From Pseudomonadota bacterium (GTDB lineage Bacteria > Pseudomonadota > Gammaproteobacteria > Acidithiobacillales > Acidithiobacillaceae), in the NCBI GenBank assembly GCA_021840785.1, contig JAKBXD010000019.1, positions 1 to 18,619 on the forward strand: DNA of 18,619 bases. The letters are read 5' to 3'. The notes beneath the pieces were generated by a model. The model was not told the DNA's origin. It was given only the letters and a program-made list of their open reading frames with translations, and searched no databases. The position numbers were made by a program, and so were the translations under genes. Below, piece by piece: positions 1-7,528 of the stretch (its first letter is position 1; each line of letters opens with the position of its first letter).

Positions 1-1700
1 CAGGACACCACCGGGCGGGAGTGGTTCTCCACCCGGGTGGTGTACTTGCCCAAAATCTTGGAGACCTCCTCGGCGCTTTGGAGGTCGGCGGTTTTGAGAA
101 ACAGCCATGTGCCCGCGTTGCCACGGATGGTGCGGGCCGTCTTCTCGTAATGTTTGGTGAGCTGCTCGATATTCTGCAGCGCCATCGTCAGGCGGATGCC
201 CAGAGAGCGGCAGACGGTGATGAACTGGTCAAAATCGGGAAAGGCCGGCATGTTGCCCATTTCGTCCAGCAGGAAATTCACGTGGGTGCCGAGCTCCCCG
301 CCCTGCTGCCGGGCTTCCTGGGCCAGCGCCGCGAACATCTGGCTGACATACAGCCCCGCGATCGAGTAGCGGCTCTTCTCCTCAAAGGGCAGGATCAAAT
401 AGACGGCCGTCGGCCGCCTCCCCACCGTCGCCAAATCCAGCGCATTGTGCGCCGTCAGCCAGGCGATTTCCGGATCCCCCCACATCTGCAGAGCCCCGGC
501 CGTCGAGGTCAGAAACGAGGCCCGGGTCTTGCCCTGGCTCAGCTGCACCGTCCCGTAGGCCAGCGCCGCCGGGTGGTTGGCGGGCAGTCCGGCGAACATC
601 TCATCGAGCACCGCCCCGTCTTCCGCCTTCCCGTCCATCAAGGTCGCATACACGCTGCCCAAATGCCGCTGCCCAGGCGGGGCCAGCTGGGCGACGGCCA
701 GGATCAAGGCCGTGGTCAGCGCCATCTGGCCATTGATCCAGATGGGCTCGGTGCTTGCCAGCGAGCCGCTCGCATACGTCAGGATATGGGCAATCTTGCG
801 GGCTTCCAGCGCGGCTTTGGCGTAATTCGGGCGTCCGGGCTTCCCGTCCCCGCCCTCTGGGTGCAGGGCCTCGCTCACCCGCTCCACTGGATTGAACTGG
901 CGGGTACGGCCGGGCGCCGGCTCGATGAGGTCAATGCGCAGGGTCTCATAGCCGCGGCTCTTCAGCCATGACGCGGTCATGTCATAGACCTCCCCCTTCG
1001 GGTCGGTGAGCACCAGACTCTCCCGGGCCGCGGTGCCAATCACACCAATCGAGGGCACAATCAGGCGCCGTGTCTTCCCCGCCCCCGTCGATCCCAAAAT
1101 CAGGGTATGCTCATCGCGTCCCAGCACCCAGGCCCCGTGCGCGCCCTCCGCCCCGACCAAAATTCCCGAGGGCAGGGAAGACGGCAAGTCGCCTGGCGCC
1201 AGCAGCGGGTCAGCTGTCTGGGGCACCGCGTGGCGGGGAGCCAGCGGCGCCACCCAGCGCGCCAATCCCCGGCGCAGATCCGCCCGTCCCCGCCAGTGCG
1301 CCGTCCCGTGCTGGCCCCGCCCGGCTGCCGACGGCCCGCCCCACAGCGCTTGCCTGGCCCCCTGGGCTTTCCAGGCCAGCAGCCCGCCTCCCGCCAGGGA
1401 CAGTCCCAGCCAAGCAAAGACCAGTGGGCCATAGGGAAAGAGGGCGGGAATGGCATGCCAGGGCGCATATCCCCCATGGGCCAGCCACTGCTGCCATACA
1501 CCGGGCAGGGCTGCGGCCCACGCCGTTTCAGTCTGCGCGATCCCTCCGGCGCTGTGCGCCGCTTCCGCTAAATGCCGCAGGGCGGGCCAGCAGGCCGCGC
1601 CGAGCGCCAGCGGCACCGGCCAGAGCAGTAATCCCACGCCCACGCCGAAACCGGCCGCCACCGCCACCCGGCCTGCCGGGGTCTTGCTGATGATAGGCAC
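1..1700 (-). CDS. virD4: VirD4/TraG-type IV coupling protein, C-terminus cut by window edge
   Basis: This is the inner-membrane ATPase that links the DNA-relaxase complex to a type IV secretion channel during conjugation. I chose the GTG at 1700 because AGGAGG sits 8 bases upstream, giving a start MPIISKTPAG; no ATG start is available in this frame. 566 codons are visible and the reading frame runs off the left edge. Two N-terminal hydrophobic segments (about residues 11-35 and 78-110) match the membrane anchor of the family. They are followed by the Walker A motif GSTGAGKT (203-210), the TraG motif LTDPKGE shortly after, PFEEKSRY in the middle, and the Walker B LLDEMGN near 477-483. Downstream, ALQNIEQL and the KTADLQSAEEVSKILG stretch are also typical. 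The relaxase and accessory protein at 5.1-7.2 kb lie on the same strand, separated by a decayed region. Family assignment is firm; plasmid versus integrative-element origin is not decided. Confidence 0.93.
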   Translation of the reverse strand, partial: MPIISKTPAGRVAVAAGFGVGVGLLLWPVPLALGAACWPALRHLAEAAHSAGGIAQTETAWAAALPGVWQQWLAHGGYAPWHAIPALFPYGPLVFAWLGLSLAGGGLLAWKAQGARQALWGGPSAAGRGQHGTAHWRGRADLRRGLARWVAPLAPRHAVPQTADPLLAPGDLPSSLPSGILVGAEGAHGAWVLGRDEHTLILGSTGAGKTRRLIVPSIGVIGTAARESLVLTDPKGEVYDMTASWLKSRGYETLRIDLIEPAPGRTRQFNPVERVSEALHPEGGDGKPGRPNYAKAALEARKIAHILTYASGSLASTEPIWINGQMALTTALILAVAQLAPPGQRHLGSVYATLMDGKAEDGAVLDEMFAGLPANHPAALAYGTVQLSQGKTRASFLTSTAGALQMWGDPEIAWLTAHNALDLATVGRRPTAVYLILPFEEKSRYSIAGLYVSQMFAALAQEARQQGGELGTHVNFLLDEMGNMPAFPDFDQFITVCRSLGIRLTMALQNIEQLTKHYEKTARTIRGNAGTWLFLKTADLQSAEEVSKILGKYTTRVENHSRPVVS

Positions 1701-2147
1701 TGTGCATCCCTCCTGTTGTTGTCTGTGCGCACGGCTTGCTAGGTCGGCATGCGCGGTCTATGAAGAAGCCGTATATCCTTATGGGATGGGTGACGGCATG
1801 GCCATGCGACTGATAAATCGTATCGGTGACGGGATTTTCGTGGACTGCGCAAGAAAAAAACATCTTTACGTCGTCAACGGCTGCCCCAATTGGACAGCAC
1901 GCCTCAGGCCACCATCCACACGAGACCCGCAAGGCCGCTGCCGCACTGACGAGCAGTGAGGAGCGGCAGGAAATTTGCTGAGGTCTGACGGTCTTTCTGT
2001 GACCCGTGTGGCTCTCAACGTCGGGCGTGGCGAACCAGCCTCCAGGGGCTGGTCGTCATCCACGGCACGCATAGGAGATTGAGTCCATGCCCGCCGGCCG
2101 TTATCATGGAACAACAGTGCAAACAAATTATGGGCAGGAGAGGAATC
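1701..2147. other. Intergenic region between the coupling gene and a nucleotidyltransferase pseudogene
   Basis: I see no convincing gene here. The open frames lack ribosome binding sites and read as shadows. The minus-strand leader of the coupling protein gene starts within it, with AGGAGG just before the GTG at 1700, but I could not identify a convincing -35/-10 pair. Confidence 0.5.
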
Positions 2148-2153
2148 TTGGTC

Positions 2154-2480
2154 ATGGCGCAGCCTAGTGACCGGCTTTTGCTCATGGAACACGCCTTGTC
2201 CCACGTTCTCCAGGACCTGACTGCAGGCAGTGATGTGGCAGCCGCCGTATTGTTTGGGTCCGTGCGGCCGCGCGGAAACGTGAAGCCCTTATCCGATATC
2301 GACTAATTGGTCATCCCCGATGGCCATGACTATTGGCGAGAAGGCCGAATCGTCGATGGCATTCCCGTGGATCTTTTCTTCCATCCTCTGCCGATGCTCA
2401 GGGAGCGGTTTCATACCGGAGACATCATCGTGATACAAGGTCTGGCACCGGGAACGTGGTGTGGAACCCCCGGGGCATAA
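2154..2480 (+). pseudogene. Broken minimal nucleotidyltransferase (MNT/NTP_transf_2-like)
   Basis: The frame starting at ATG 2154 (or TTG 2148) follows an AGGAGAGG ribosome binding site. It encodes MAQPSDRLLLMEHALSHVL and then VLFGSVRPRGNVKPLSDID. The last stretch is the family active-site signature G-S-x-x-R-G...S-D-[IL]-D. A TAA codon at 2304-2306 follows the second catalytic aspartate, where a leucine normally stands. The same frame then continues as LVIPDGHDYWREGRIVDG and IPVDLFFHPLPM, the expected next strands including a third acidic residue (VDLF). It meets another TAA at 2478-2480. A +1 shift near 2450 restores NVVWNPRGISLQ, so a second lesion is possible. TAA is one base from the leucine codon TTA. 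Such proteins usually pair with a HEPN toxin; none is recognisable downstream. Family recognition is good; loss of function is inferred from the stop. Confidence 0.72.
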
Positions 2481-2874
2481 GCCTCCAGTGGCCTGACAGG
2501 CCTGTGGGACCTGGGACGCAGGCTGGAATAGGCCTCCCCAGATGAGTTAGGTGTGTGCCTGTCAGCAACACCCGTTGGCGTGGCGAGGGTTGGTCTGAAA
2601 TCTGCGTGTAGCACAGCAGAGGGGCCGATATGAAAATTGCCCAGCCTCACCTGGCTTATCCGAATGGGGAACCCAGGTGGAGAGGGCTATCCTACTCTTT
2701 TCAGCATTCCTACGGATTGCATAAGCTTCTCAAACATCGGGGACGGATTCTAGCTGAGGGGTTTTGCGGCTTACCTTGCGCCAATACTGCGTTACGTATG
2801 GAAATTCGTCATGGCCTTTAGATTGTCAGCCAGCCATTTCCCTCCCGGGCCAGATATCTTGCACCGCCTGCACT
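2481..2874 (+). other. Non-coding or decayed tail after the nucleotidyltransferase
   Basis: No confident gene. The pseudogene frame stays readable between further stops (SGLTGLWDLGRRLE, then ASPDELGVCLSATPVG, ending near 2634), which suggests eroded coding sequence. A 63-codon plus-strand frame (2630-2821, MKIAQPHLAYPNG...) has a plausible AGAGGGG ribosome binding site five bases upstream, but I recognise nothing in it and its codon use is mixed. A perfect palindrome GGCCTGACAGGCC lies at 2490-2502. Confidence 0.35.
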
Positions 2875-3819
2875 TCACAAAGGATAGACGGGTGGGCGAT
2901 CTGCCATGGTCCAGCATTGGCGGCCCGCCTGTTTGGCACGATACAGGGCCGCGTCCGCTTTCTGATAGAGTTCCTCTACATGGTCCCCGTCGTCAGGATA
3001 CCAGGCGATCCCAGCGGAAAACGTCAGGCCCCGATCGCGATACAAGGCTTCCGAAAAATCCTTCAGCCGATGCTGCAGCGCGTCGCAGTCCATCATACTC
3101 ACGGCCCACCAAGCAAATTCGTCGCCTCCTAAACGGCCGAGAGCATCGCTGCTGCGGGCCAGTGTGTGCTCCAGCACCGCCATGCGTTGCAAGACCCGAT
3201 CGCCTTCCGGATGCCCGTCCTGATCATTGACCGCCTTAAAGTGGTCTAGATCCATTAAGACAAAAGCGGCCTGCTTCACACCACGGCCCACATCCTGACG
3301 AATCCGCTGCCAGAAACCACGCCGATTCAGCAACCCCGTTAACGAATCGGTGAAGGCCAGCTCACTTAATGTGGCCACCTGCGTGGTCACCGCCACGGTG
3401 TAGGTATCCAAGGTCGTATCCATATCCGCCAGCCACCGGCGCCGGACCACCTCCAAAGCCGGCAAGCGGGGACCCTCCGTCCGAGATTCCAAGGCGTGAT
3501 AGGCAGGAAATATCAAGTTATACAGGGAGATGTACCACGACGGCAAGACTTGAGACTGGATATGGCTGAACCCGATCTGCCGAGAGGCCTCGCGCACCTG
3601 CGGATCCAACGGGGATCCACAAAACGCCGCGCGATGCTGCTCAAGATGTGTCCGGAACCATGCGGCGACGTCGGTCTGTGGGGGAAGCACCGAGAGAATC
3701 GTGGGGTCTTGCGTGGCCGCCGTCACCGCCATCTCTATCCAAGTGGTGTAGAGCGCATCGATCCCCTCCACCGCGATACCCCATTGTCTTTCGTCCTCCG
3801 GCGTCCAGTGGCCTAACAT
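2875..3819 (-). CDS. Diguanylate cyclase with probable globin-coupled sensor domain
   Basis: It makes the second messenger c-di-GMP from two GTP. I prefer ATG 3819, with GAGGTG six bases upstream, over GTG 3828; this gives 314 residues. Numbered from that ATG, the N-terminal ~145 residues are helical. They contain IGFSHIQSQVLPSWYISLYN, which fits the heme-histidine helix of protoglobin sensors (family pattern: IG..H...G.P..WY...Y); the candidate proximal histidine is H86. The GGDEF domain begins at ELAFTDSLTGLLNRRGF (about 153-169), with the metal aspartate in LMDLDHFKAVN (D190) and the intact active site GGDEF (231-235). The inhibitory I-site RSSD (222-225) lies exactly five residues before GGDEF, so product inhibition is expected. 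No EAL domain is present. It is the only intact gene between 1.7 and 4.7 kb. Oxygen or redox sensing is inferred from the globin-like motif. Confidence 0.9.
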   Translation of the reverse strand: MLGHWTPEDERQWGIAVEGIDALYTTWIEMAVTAATQDPTILSVLPPQTDVAAWFRTHLEQHRAAFCGSPLDPQVREASRQIGFSHIQSQVLPSWYISLYNLIFPAYHALESRTEGPRLPALEVVRRRWLADMDTTLDTYTVAVTTQVATLSELAFTDSLTGLLNRRGFWQRIRQDVGRGVKQAAFVLMDLDHFKAVNDQDGHPEGDRVLQRMAVLEHTLARSSDALGRLGGDEFAWWAVSMMDCDALQHRLKDFSEALYRDRGLTFSAGIAWYPDDGDHVEELYQKADAALYRAKQAGRQCWTMADRPPVYPL

Positions 3820-3987
3820 CCTTCCCACCTCTTTCGCTCATCAATCATCATCATTCATATTAAGGCTTCTGCGGCTGATGTGCCCGTCTCGGCGCACAAA
3901 TGCCACAAGAATTTTCACGGTAATCCTATTACGGCAGAGACTGTGGATCGGACAGATGACCCTCATGGAAAGTGATGGCGAATAACA

Positions 3988-4324
3988 TCACCATCCATGC
4001 GGATCGTGACAGGGAACCTCTTGGGCCTCCGCGGGCTCTTCCGGTGGCCATGACTCGATAAAATCACCGGGAACCGGCGTCAAATACCACTCAACAAATC
4101 CTCGTACCAAACCCCGAGGATTCGGCTTCTCGGCGGCGCCCCGACCACAGCATTCAGCCACGGTTGCTCGTGCTGTGGCAAGACATTCCCTCCCTCGAAT
4201 AAACCGGGAGCACCGTCGCGCTTTCCCGCCGAACGAAAACTGACACTCGCTACACAGCCACCCGTCACAGGGTGCTCAAAGCACGCAATCTCGCCCCGTT
4301 CTGACCATTATTGCCGGTGCTCAT
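3988..4324 (-). pseudogene. Frameshifted cysteine-rich (putative zinc-binding) small protein
   Basis: The ATG at 4324 overlaps the stop of the upstream frame (ATGA). Reading gives MSTGNNGQNG, then in a second frame SERGEIACFEHPVT, then in a third frame DGWLCSECQFSFGG through KARRCSRFIRGREC, continuing to VEWYLTPVPGDFIESWPPEE and a terminal CHDPHGW before TGA 3990-3988. The last frame alone is open for 95 codons but has no usable start, so start-based gene finding misses it. Each jump is repaired by restoring one base, near GGGG at about 4292 and GGG at about 4263. The repaired length is exactly 113 codons including stop. The C-x2-C-x11-C-x8-C spacing suggests zinc binding. I do not recognise the family. 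Either a real pseudogene or two homopolymer sequencing errors would explain it. Confidence 0.5.
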
Positions 4325-4665
4325 ATCACAAACAGCAGAGTGCCGTTCCAGGCCATTCTCAGTCCAGCACGTTCCCACAGGTGCGCTCAGGACGGACTAG
4401 ATAAAGGAATGGAGATCGGTTCCGTTGTCACCGTCATGGTGGTCAGCAGTCCCCCCTCCTGCTGGCGGTACTCGAACAACAGGGCCACAGACTGTGGATG
4501 GAGAGGGGGCTGGGCTCCCCACACAAATCAGTTCCAGACGTCATCAGCGGGTTCGATGATCCACGGGTCGTCAATGGTCCCTTCTCCAGTCCAGTGGCTG
4601 GCCGCCGACTGGGTCCGAAACGTCACCCAGCTGACCCAGTATGGCATCATATACGTAGTGGTCAT
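4321..4665 (-). pseudogene. Small unknown gene with two in-frame TGA stops
   Basis: ATG 4665 is preceded by GAGGGA at six-base spacing. The frame encodes MTTTYMMPYWVSWVTF and a stretch ending TIDDPWIIEPADDVWN, then TGA (4530-4528). It continues as FVWGAQPPLHPQSVALLFEY and TTMTVTTEPISIP to a second TGA (4389-4387), then AHLWERAGLRMAWNGTLLFV to a third TGA that overlaps the next gene's ATG. A tryptophan codon mutated at each internal TGA would restore 113 codons. About 78% of third codon positions are G or C in the first segment, as expected for a real gene here. No family is recognised. A 158-codon plus-strand frame (4340-4816) lies opposite and shares third positions; I consider it the shadow because it is poor in charged residues and lacks a ribosome binding site. 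Confidence 0.42.
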
Positions 4666-4690
4666 GATTCTTCCCTCGGGACTTGAGACA

Positions 4691-4951
4691 TCAGGTGATA
4701 CTGGAAACATTCTCCGGGGACTGTGGCGATTCCTGCTGTCTAGAGGCAATCCGTCGACTTTTCGCTCGACGCCAAGAGACACGGTCGACGGCCGGATGCT
4801 CAACAAAACCCCATAGTTCTTCCCCAATTGACGGGTTCGCCCATATTTCGATAGGATGGGCGTCACCCCACAATTTGAACTCTACGAATATTGATGATAA
4901 GCAGCCTGCGTTCACGTGAGACCGGCATTCGTGTGGTTGGCCCAATGGCAT
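4691..4951 (-). CDS. Small hypothetical protein upstream of the decayed pair
   Basis: An 86-codon frame whose C-terminal two thirds look like real protein: FKLWGDAHPIEIWANPSIGE, ELWGFVEHPAVDRVSWRRAK, ending SPENVSSIT. The N-terminal 20 residues are less convincing and ATG 4951 has no good ribosome binding site. A competing frame reads ESHECGECVLEADAIGP and RLLIINIRRVQIVG just upstream, so the true start may lie farther up and be separated by a frameshift. It ends 25 bases before the next gene on the same strand, forming a three-gene array downstream of the relaxase. The function is unknown. Confidence 0.35.
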   Translation of the reverse strand: MPLGQPHECRSHVNAGCLSSIFVEFKLWGDAHPIEIWANPSIGEELWGFVEHPAVDRVSWRRAKSRRIASRQQESPQSPENVSSIT

Positions 4952-5081
4952 CGGCCTCTAACACACATTCCCCACACTCGTGGCTCTCGACTCCGTCGGA
5001 TCCTCATGCCGTGTGGTGATTGATTGCACATGCCAAGGCTGGTTCGATCAGGGAATACGAACATGCGACATGGTTTGCCCC

Positions 5082-6713
5082 CTAACGCGGCATTTCCGCC
5101 CACTGCGCCGCTTTGCGGGCCCATGCATCTTGCTCCGCCAGATACTCGGCTTGCGCCTCCACCTGCCGCTGGGTGGCCAGCAGCCCCCAGTGCAGACTCT
5201 CTACCAGCCTCCGCGCCATCAACGCCCGGGCCTGCGACAGCTGCCGGGCCCGCAGAGCCGCCGCCCGCTCCAGCACGCGCGCCACCTGCGCTTCAAAAAG
5301 CGCGGGACCCGAGACTTTCGGCACCCAGACGCTCCAAGCCGGCGAACCGGGCGGGGCATGGGGCATCCACAGTCCGGCGCCCATCATCTCGCATTGGGAA
5401 TGCCGCGCTTTCGCAGAATCCCATCGCGTCGTGTTCCTAGGCAGGCGGGAGACCGGCGCTCCCGCAGGAGCCCTCCGGTCGTGGGCCGAACGCCTGCGGG
5501 CAGAGCGGAGCGAGTCCTGAGGCATCCGCCATCTCAGGGTCCGGGCCGCTCGCTGAGTCCAGAGCGCTTGAAGCTCCGGGGCGGCCGCAATGGCCAGGGA
5601 AGCGGCTTGGACCGGTGTCATTTGCCCGGTGCGAATCTTGTCCGCCCATCCCAGCCATCCGGCGGGTTCCCCCGCGCTGCCGGAGGAAGCAGCCTGCCAG
5701 ATAGCTGCGGACGCCGATACCTCATCGAGCCTCCGGTCCACGTCAACCGCGGCACGCAGCACGGCGGAGGCCAAGCGTTCCGTCAGGTCCTGCCGGGCGT
5801 GCTCCCGGGCGGCCTCCCCATGCCCGTCGCCATAATTCTGGGCCAATTCCACGTGGGCCGCCAAAAAGCGCTCTTGTGCGCGTTCAAATTCCGGCACGTT
5901 TTCCAGCAGCCAGGTGACGGTCTGGCCAATCCGCGCCTTCGCGTCTGGCGGCATGTAGGCATAAGCCAAACGGCCGCGCTCGGGCAGTTGCTCCTTCACC
6001 TGCCCCAGCAGGGCGCCCAGCTCTTGCGCCTGCGCGGTGCTGAGCCGGGGCCCACTTCCAAGAGAAGCCCCCGGTCCGTGCAAGATCTGGCGCACGCCGC
6101 CCGTCAGCATATCCCGGGCGGCCGTCTTCTCGTGGCTTATGCGGTGGCGCTCGGGACCGTAGAGCTCTTGGGCCCACAGTTGGCGGCTGCGCGCCAATTC
6201 CTGCGCGGTCCACTTTCCCACTATCCGGGATGGCGGCACTTCCCAGAACAGCAGGTGCACATGGGGGTGGCCCGCCTTCTTGTGCATTGCGGCCGCCCAC
6301 CGGAGATTGCGGGGATCCATGCCCATGGACTCAGCCACCCGCGGCATCGTACGCCGCACCGCCGCTTCCCAGGCTGGGCGCATCAGCAGCGCCCCGCCGA
6401 GCGCCACCGCATCCGTTTCGGTCACCGACACAATCAGGCGCCAAACCGGGCCGGAGTGTTGGCGGAGCTCCTCGCCCAGCCCCTCCGGATCGGGCCGCTG
6501 CTGCCGGTCCGGGCCAAAATATCCCGCCGAGCCGGGCCGCTCCCCCATATATTTGGCATGCAGCGCCGCCGATTCCATCGCCTCGGTGACCAGCTCCTCT
6601 TTCTGCGGATTCCCCATATAGGCCAAATGGGCCGTGGCCGACTGCAGGCTCTGGGAGCCTGCGCCGCCCGGCAGGTAAAAGTGATTGCCCACATAAATCG
6701 GACGCAGCGCCAC
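5082..6713 (-). CDS. Conjugative relaxase, MOBP-like (MobP2/MobP3 type)
   Basis: It nicks the transfer origin and stays covalently bound to the 5' end during transfer. The start is GTG 6713, 22 bases after the upstream gene, behind AGGAG and a GGGGGTGA stretch. The protein has 543 residues. The relaxase domain fills the first ~215 residues. The metal-binding histidines are in MHKKAGHPHVHLLFWEVP (H144, H149, H151, H153). Candidate catalytic tyrosines are Y32 (HLAYMGNP) and Y55 (HAKYMGERPGSAGYFG). The remainder is alanine- and arginine-rich, largely helical and probably coiled coil (about 275-330 and 470-540), a usual C-terminal extension. It sits directly downstream of a ribbon-helix-helix accessory gene on the same strand, the standard relaxosome arrangement. 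The HUH-fold assignment is firm; the exact MOB subclass is inferred. Confidence 0.86.
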   Translation of the reverse strand: MALRPIYVGNHFYLPGGAGSQSLQSATAHLAYMGNPQKEELVTEAMESAALHAKYMGERPGSAGYFGPDRQQRPDPEGLGEELRQHSGPVWRLIVSVTETDAVALGGALLMRPAWEAAVRRTMPRVAESMGMDPRNLRWAAAMHKKAGHPHVHLLFWEVPPSRIVGKWTAQELARSRQLWAQELYGPERHRISHEKTAARDMLTGGVRQILHGPGASLGSGPRLSTAQAQELGALLGQVKEQLPERGRLAYAYMPPDAKARIGQTVTWLLENVPEFERAQERFLAAHVELAQNYGDGHGEAAREHARQDLTERLASAVLRAAVDVDRRLDEVSASAAIWQAASSGSAGEPAGWLGWADKIRTGQMTPVQAASLAIAAAPELQALWTQRAARTLRWRMPQDSLRSARRRSAHDRRAPAGAPVSRLPRNTTRWDSAKARHSQCEMMGAGLWMPHAPPGSPAWSVWVPKVSGPALFEAQVARVLERAAALRARQLSQARALMARRLVESLHWGLLATQRQVEAQAEYLAEQDAWARKAAQWAEMPR

Positions 6714-6735
6714 ACGCTCACCCCCTGCTCCTGGC

Positions 6736-7218
6736 TTATTTCAGATCGTCGGTGCCCTTGGGCAGACCTTCGGCGTCCGCAAGCGCATCGAGCAAATCAC
6801 GCAGGTATTCCGGCGTGCTCCCTTTGCTCGCGGCCCGGGCTTTGATGCGGCTGAGCCGGCTCTGGTCCTGGATGGCGGCATGAATCTCCGGGGGTTTGGC
6901 CTCCGGATAGAGCGCGGTGATGAGCAGCTCCAAGATCCAGGGGACAAACTTCTCGGTCAGGCGCAGCATCTCGAAGCGGGTCTGGAAGGACTGCTTCTCC
7001 AGCCGCTCCGCCCACGGCGTCAGGGCCATGTCGAGCGCGTCGATCACCGGGGCCAGCCCCTGCTGCGCCCCCTCGGCGGCCAGTGCGCGCACCAGCATTC
7101 GGCGGCACAACTCACTCAGGGTCACCTGCTCCTGGGCGGCTTGCGCCTCCAGCTGAAGCCGGAGCGCGGCGCTCACCCGGACCGCAATCTTACCTCCTTC
7201 TCTGGCATGATTTTCCAT
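6736..7218 (-). CDS. Ribbon-helix-helix relaxosome accessory protein (MobC-like)
   Basis: It probably binds the transfer origin and recruits the relaxase, and may repress its own operon. I prefer ATG 7218, with GAGGTGG five bases upstream, over GTG 7227; this gives 160 residues. Residues 9-48 (GKIAVRVSAALRLQLEAQAA, then QVTLSELCRRMLVRAL) form a typical ribbon-helix-helix: a short basic strand and two helices. The rest is helical, including a hydrophobic helix (about 90-103, EKFVPWILELLITALY) and a basic C-terminal region, plausibly for contact with the relaxase or coupling protein. Its stop lies 22 bases before the relaxase start. The repeats just upstream (7241-7327) are its likely binding sites. 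The role is inferred from fold and position. Confidence 0.75.
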   Translation of the reverse strand: MENHAREGGKIAVRVSAALRLQLEAQAAQEQVTLSELCRRMLVRALAAEGAQQGLAPVIDALDMALTPWAERLEKQSFQTRFEMLRLTEKFVPWILELLITALYPEAKPPEIHAAIQDQSRLSRIKARAASKGSTPEYLRDLLDALADAEGLPKGTDDLK

Positions 7219-7240
7219 ACTTGCCACCTCTCCTGTGCGC

Positions 7241-7327
7241 CGTCTGACGCGCCATCCCCTGTCCTCTGCGGCGTTCCACCCGGTTGTCTGACAAAATGCT
7301 CTGGCAGATAGCCGCTGTCTGACAAAA
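7241..7327. repeat. Three short dyads upstream of the relaxosome genes, candidate oriT/operator
   Basis: TGTCTGACAAAA occurs identically at 7285-7296 and 7316-7327. Each begins with the dyad TGTC-T-GACA. A related dyad CGTC-T-GACG lies at 7241-7249. All fall in the 100-base leader of the ribbon-helix-helix gene. oriT regions and autoregulatory operators both sit here in comparable elements; no nic site can be fixed from sequence alone. Confidence 0.5.
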
Positions 7328-7348
7328 AAAGAGCCGGAATCTGGCTCT
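7324..7348 (-). terminator. Intrinsic terminator at the end of the replication operon
   Basis: On the minus strand, AGAGCC-AGATTCC-GGCTCT forms a six-base-pair stem, followed at once by a run of seven T. It lies about 180 bases downstream of the DnaC-like gene and separates replication transcription from the relaxosome operon. Its T-tract overlaps one of the TGTCTGACAAAA repeats. Confidence 0.75.
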
Positions 7349-7369
7349 CCCGGCGGCTTTGCCGCCGGG
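7349..7369. repeat. GC-rich hairpin next to the terminator
   Basis: CCCGGCGGC and GCCGCCGGG are perfect nine-base arms with a TTT loop. It abuts the terminator stem, so minus-strand RNA would meet two hairpins in tandem before the U-tract. Confidence 0.6.
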
Positions 7370-7430
7370 GTGTCTTCTCTCCCTTTTCCTGCATGTTCCG
7401 CTTGGAAGTCTGTGTCGTTGGCCGTGACGC

Positions 7431-7460
7431 CCTTCCCCCACCGGAATTGATGGGGGAAGG
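7431..7460. repeat. Ten-base perfect inverted repeat downstream of the loader gene
   Basis: CCTTCCCCCA (7431-7440) and TGGGGGAAGG (7451-7460) are exact complements around a ten-base loop. There is no T-run on either side, so it is not a standard terminator; RNA stabilisation or a protein site are possible roles. Confidence 0.6.
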
Positions 7461-7528
7461 GGGGAGACGGGGCCGCGGGTTCCGGCGCGGTCCGGTCGGG
7501 GGGATGGGGTCCCTTGTGTTCTCGGGAC

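Noticed and set aside
21..971. 316-codon plus-strand open frame
   Set aside because: It is the antisense shadow of the coupling protein gene, whose minus-strand translation shows Walker A, DPKGE and LLDEMGN motifs.
4340..4816. 158-codon plus-strand frame opposite the decayed array
   Set aside because: It shares third codon positions with the minus-strand frame, so openness is expected. It lacks a ribosome binding site and is poor in acidic residues; kept only as an alternative.
4980..6845. 621-codon plus-strand open frame, the longest in this part
   Set aside because: It lies opposite the relaxase with its HPHVH motif; composition is proline/arginine/histidine-rich as expected for antisense of GC-rich DNA, and there is no ribosome binding site.
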